NCBI GenBank assembly: GCA_964236535.1
Contig: CAXSEF010000123.1
Location: forward strand, 1 to 8,201
Reading direction: 5' to 3'
Length of the DNA: 8,201 bases
Source of the DNA: CAXSEF01 sp964236535
GTDB lineage: Bacteria > Pseudomonadota > Alphaproteobacteria > Acetobacterales > Acetobacteraceae
Part shown: piece after piece, positions 5,983 to 8,201 of the stretch
Layout: every line of letters begins with the position of its first letter
How positions within the stretch are numbered: position 1 is the first letter of the stretch
Notes under the pieces: generated by a model
What the model was told of the DNA's origin: nothing
The model's database searches: none
The model's input: the letters and a program-made list of their open reading frames with translations, nothing else
Position numbers and translations under genes: made by a program

Positions 5983-7610
5983 GGCGCGCCGCCACAGCGG
6001 CGGTCCGGTGGCTGGCCCCGCTGCTGTTCCTGGCCGCCGGCTGCACGGTAGGGCCCGACTTCCGGCGCCCCGACCCGCCGCACGTCGAGGGCTGGCGCAA
6101 TGCCGCCGCGACCAACGGTGCGGCGAACCCGGCCGCCGACCCCGACCCGCGCTGGTGGGCCGGGTTCGGCGATCCGGTGCTGACGGAACTGATCGACACC
6201 GCTATCCGCCAGAACCTTGACGTGCAGCAGGCCGTGCTCAGGGTGCTGGAAGCGCGCCAGGGCGTGGTTACCGCGCGCTCGGCCGGGCTGCCCACCCTCA
6301 GCGGCAACGCCATCTACCAGCGCGACCAGCTCGGCGCCAAGGGCATCCTACAGTCCGAGGGGGTCTACCGGGAGCTCAACACCCTGGCCGACCAGGCGTC
6401 GACGGTAGATGGCGGGGCGCCAGGAGGTGGGGCACTCGGGGGCGGAACGGCCACGACCTCCGCCGACCAGCTGCTGAACCCGCTGACGCAGCCGATCAAC
6501 CTGTTTCAGGGTTCGCTGAGCGCGTCCTGGGAGTTGGACCTGTTCGGGCGGGTCCGCCGCTCGGTCGAACAGGCGCGCGCCCAGACGGAGGTGCAGGCGG
6601 AGGCGGCCAACGACGCGCTGGTCAGCCTCGAGAGCGAGGTGGCGCAGGCGTATGTCCAGCTGCGCGCGGCGCAGGCGCTGCGCGCCAGCGAGGAGGAGAA
6701 CATACGCACCGCGCAGGACTCGCTTGCCCTCACGCAGAACCGGCACGTCACCGGGCTGTCCACCTCTTTGGACGTGGACCAGGCGCGGACCCAGCTGCTG
6801 ACCCTGCAGCGGCAGCTGCCGGAGTACGAGCGGCAGGAGCGGCAGGCGATCGACCGACTCGACGTGCTGATCGGCCGGTCGCCGGGAACGCTGGACGCGC
6901 GGCTGCTGGAGCCGGCCCCGCTGCCGGCGCTGCCCGAGGCGGTGGGCATTGGCGTGCCCTCCACGCTGGCCCGGCGCCGTCCGGACATCCGCGAGGCGGA
7001 AGCGCAGCTGCACGCCGCTGTCGCCGGCATCGGCGTCGCGGTCGCGGACTTCTATCCCGACGTGTCGCTGACCGGCAGCCTCGGCGTGCGCGCCCTCGAC
7101 GCCAGCTACGTGACACGGTGGGCTAGCCACTACTATTCGGCCGGTCCCAGCGTGTCGCTGCCATTCTTCCAGGGCGGCCGGCTGACCGCGGGCCTGCACC
7201 TGGCGCGCGCGCAGGCGGCCGAGGCGGCGCTGCGCTACCGCGGCACCGTGCTGAACGCGCTCCGCGAGGTGGAGGACGGGCTGGTGTCGTTCCGGGTCGA
7301 CCGGATCGAGCGCGACCGCCTCCGCGACGTGCTCCGCTCGGCGGAAGACACGCTGGCCCTGGCCACGAGCCTCTACGCGCACGGACTGTCGAGCTACCTG
7401 CAGGTGCTGGACGCGCAGCGCACCGTGGAGGACAACCGGCAGCAGCTGGTCCAGCAGGACACGGCGCTGGCCGACGATGTGGTCACGCTCTACCGGGCAC
7501 TCGGCGGTGGTTGGAAATCGCCTGGCGCCGCGAGCCAGACGCCCCACGTCCCCGAAACCCTGCCCGCCACGCCGGCGGCACTCGACGCCGTGGCGGCCGA
7601 CCCGCGGTAG
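5979..7610 (+). CDS. NodT/OprM-type outer-membrane efflux lipoprotein (OMF, TolC-like)
   Basis: This 543-residue protein would form the trimeric outer-membrane exit channel. The frame is open far upstream inside the transporter gene, but that part is shadow. TTG 5979 is chosen because it yields a lipoprotein signal peptide: RR at 2-3, a hydrophobic WLAPLLFLAA, and a lipobox LAAGC with Cys22. It also overlaps the previous stop as TTGA. GGGGAG at 5971-5976 is the ribosome binding site, rather close at 2 bases. Two OEP repeats are visible: helices around 196-300 (QAYVQLRAAQALRASEEEN, DVDQARTQLLTLQRQLPEYE) and 330-505 (LARRRPDIREAEAQLHAA, ADFYPDVSLTGSLG, PSVSLPFFQGGRLTA, YLQVLDAQRT). SASWELDLFGRVRR at 181-194 is the usual strand signature. 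A Gly-rich insert lies at about 144-156, and a Pro/Ala-rich tail follows 511. Having a dedicated channel makes the operon a self-contained tripartite exporter. Confidence 0.92.
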   Translation: MRRAATAAVRWLAPLLFLAAGCTVGPDFRRPDPPHVEGWRNAAATNGAANPAADPDPRWWAGFGDPVLTELIDTAIRQNLDVQQAVLRVLEARQGVVTARSAGLPTLSGNAIYQRDQLGAKGILQSEGVYRELNTLADQASTVDGGAPGGGALGGGTATTSADQLLNPLTQPINLFQGSLSASWELDLFGRVRRSVEQARAQTEVQAEAANDALVSLESEVAQAYVQLRAAQALRASEEENIRTAQDSLALTQNRHVTGLSTSLDVDQARTQLLTLQRQLPEYERQERQAIDRLDVLIGRSPGTLDARLLEPAPLPALPEAVGIGVPSTLARRRPDIREAEAQLHAAVAGIGVAVADFYPDVSLTGSLGVRALDASYVTRWASHYYSAGPSVSLPFFQGGRLTAGLHLARAQAAEAALRYRGTVLNALREVEDGLVSFRVDRIERDRLRDVLRSAEDTLALATSLYAHGLSSYLQVLDAQRTVEDNRQQLVQQDTALADDVVTLYRALGGGWKSPGAASQTPHVPETLPATPAALDAVAADPR

Positions 7611-7887
7611 CAGGGACGGCCCTTCCCTCGTCGCCCCGCGCGGACGCTGCCGACGAGGCTAGCGGCTCCGGGCAACGGCGCCGCCTCACACGGGACCAGA
7701 CTCGGGGTCCCCCGCCTGCAGGAAGCTCATCGCCCGTTACGAGCGGCTGCCATCCGCCGACCTGCGCGGGGCAATGCCGGCCCGCACGCTGGCGCGGATG
7801 GCACCGGACAATCAGCCCGCGGCGCGCGCAGGCTCGCGAGTTTCTGGCGGCGATGGAGGACAAGCGGACGGCGCTGGTGTAGGGGTC
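7611..7887. other. Spacer between efflux operon and IS630 element, no confident gene
   Basis: No intact gene is supported here. Two inverted repeats follow the channel gene. One is CTCGTCG (7627-7633) with CGACGAG (7651-7657), 7-bp arms and a 17-base loop. The other is GGGACC (7692-7697) with GGTCCC (7706-7711), 6-bp arms and an 8-base loop. Neither is followed by a T run, so an intrinsic terminator cannot be claimed, though Rho-dependent ending is possible. The right half may hold a decayed reading frame, listed separately. Confidence 0.5.
7723..7882 (+). pseudogene. Possible decayed ORF remnant, unrecognised
   Basis: Frame 1 from 7723 gives a protein-like stretch, KLIARYERLPSADLRGAMPA followed by RTLARMAPDNQPAA. 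Frame 2 from about 7829 continues plausibly as AQAREFLAAMEDKRTALV to a TAG at 7880-7882. One frameshift near 7823-7832 would join them into a charged, helix-prone C-terminus of some protein. I do not recognise a family, and in GC-rich DNA such readings can arise by chance. It ends a few bases before the IS630 end, so the gene could have been damaged by the insertion. Confidence 0.2.
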
Positions 7888-8201
7888 TAGAGCATTTTCG
7901 GTTTAGTCGAACGCATAACCGGCATTGCGGATGTAGTTGCGGCACTCGTCCGGGCTGAAGCGCTCGAGCAGGCGGCCGATGGTGTTCCAGAGCGCCTCGC
8001 GGGTGCGCACCGCAGCCTGTCGCAGCAGGGCCTTGAGCTTGGCGAACGCCTGCTCGATGGGGTTCAGGTCCGGCGAGTAGGGTGGCAGGTAGAGAAGGCT
8101 GGCACCGACAGCCTGGATCGCGTCGCGCACGCCTGCCGCCTTGTGAGGTGCCAGGTTGTCCAGGACCACGACATCGCCGGGCGAGAGGGCGGGACGAGAA
8201 C
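7888..8201 (-). mobile_element. IS630-family insertion sequence, one end and partial body
   Basis: The transposase frame ends at 7903. Beyond it TAGAGCATTTTCGG begins at 7888 and may be the terminal inverted repeat, with TA at 7888-7889 as the target dinucleotide that IS630 elements duplicate. The other end lies outside the window, so the repeat cannot be checked here. The boundary is inferred. Confidence 0.55.
7903..8201 (-). CDS. IS630-family DDE transposase, C-terminal part (5' end beyond the window)
   Basis: Read on the minus strand from the right edge, the frame gives SRPALSPGDVVVLDNLAPHK, then LLYLPPYSPDLNPIEQAFAK, and ends GYAFD before the TAA at 7903-7905. VVLDNLxxHK contains the second catalytic Asp and LPPYSPxLNPIExxFxxLK the catalytic Glu of IS630 DDE transposases. 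The first Asp and the N-terminal helix-turn-helix would lie outside. A GTG at 8169 is internal, not a start: the frame stays open to base 8201 with family similarity. About 98 residues are visible. Nothing in this part is broken, so the element may be intact. Many IS630 genes are split in two frames; the visible part would be the second half. Confidence 0.9.
   Translation of the reverse strand, partial: SRPALSPGDVVVLDNLAPHKAAGVRDAIQAVGASLLYLPPYSPDLNPIEQAFAKLKALLRQAAVRTREALWNTIGRLLERFSPDECRNYIRNAGYAFD

Noticed and set aside
6348..7547. 399-codon minus-strand open frame opposite the outer-membrane channel gene
   Set aside because: It is Arg/Gln/Val-rich with no domain, while the plus-strand OEP repeats and lipobox are clear.
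7627..7711. Intrinsic terminator after the efflux operon
   Set aside because: The two inverted repeats are present but no T tract follows either one.
1..8201. CRISPR array, tRNA or rRNA gene
   Set aside because: I saw no regularly spaced repeat series and no cloverleaf or rRNA-like conserved block on either strand by eye.

Overview
The window looks like an accessory region of a high-GC alphaproteobacterium, possibly a plasmid or genomic island. This lineage call is an inference. It rests on the GC-rich codon use of the right half, the style of the IS630- and IS5-family transposase fragments, the tyrosine recombinase, and the TetR/HlyD/DHA2/NodT efflux layout. Base composition is uneven: by my count line 841-900 is about 43% GC, line 2341-2400 about 58% and line 4321-4380 about 70%. 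This suggests that pieces of different origin have been joined.

Left part (1-1926), a gene graveyard. A tyrosine recombinase runs in from the left edge and is broken by a single-base frameshift near 370. It is followed by the AT-rich N-terminal third of an OLD-like AAA ATPase, cut off at 1304. Next come a compact cluster of four TGTCGC motifs (1392-1444) that resembles a recombinase or regulator site, the last ~38 codons of an IS5-family transposase, and the C-terminal ~75 codons of a class C beta-lactamase-like serine hydrolase. None of these is intact.

Centre and right (1927-7610), a complete tripartite efflux locus. A TetR-family repressor is transcribed leftward. A 166-bp divergent spacer carries a 19-bp inverted repeat just upstream of a good -35/-10 promoter. 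Rightward follow a small ORF with an excellent ribosome binding site, an EmrA-like membrane fusion protein, an EmrB-like DHA2 MFS transporter and a NodT/OprM-type outer-membrane lipoprotein. The last three are tightly packed (7-bp gap, then a 4-bp TTGA overlap). Together they would form an inner membrane-periplasm-outer membrane drug or toxic-compound exporter, with the repressor sensing a ligand. The substrate cannot be read from sequence.

Right edge (7611-8201): about 275 bp without a confident gene, holding a possible decayed ORF, then the 3' half of an IS630-family transposase on the minus strand that runs off the window.

The most unusual point is the start of the efflux operon. The ORF that owns the promoter and the good ribosome binding site is not the membrane fusion protein. 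It is a 92-codon ORF whose second half resembles a coiled-coil helix of another HlyD-family protein, and its stop codon overlaps the inferred start of the real one.
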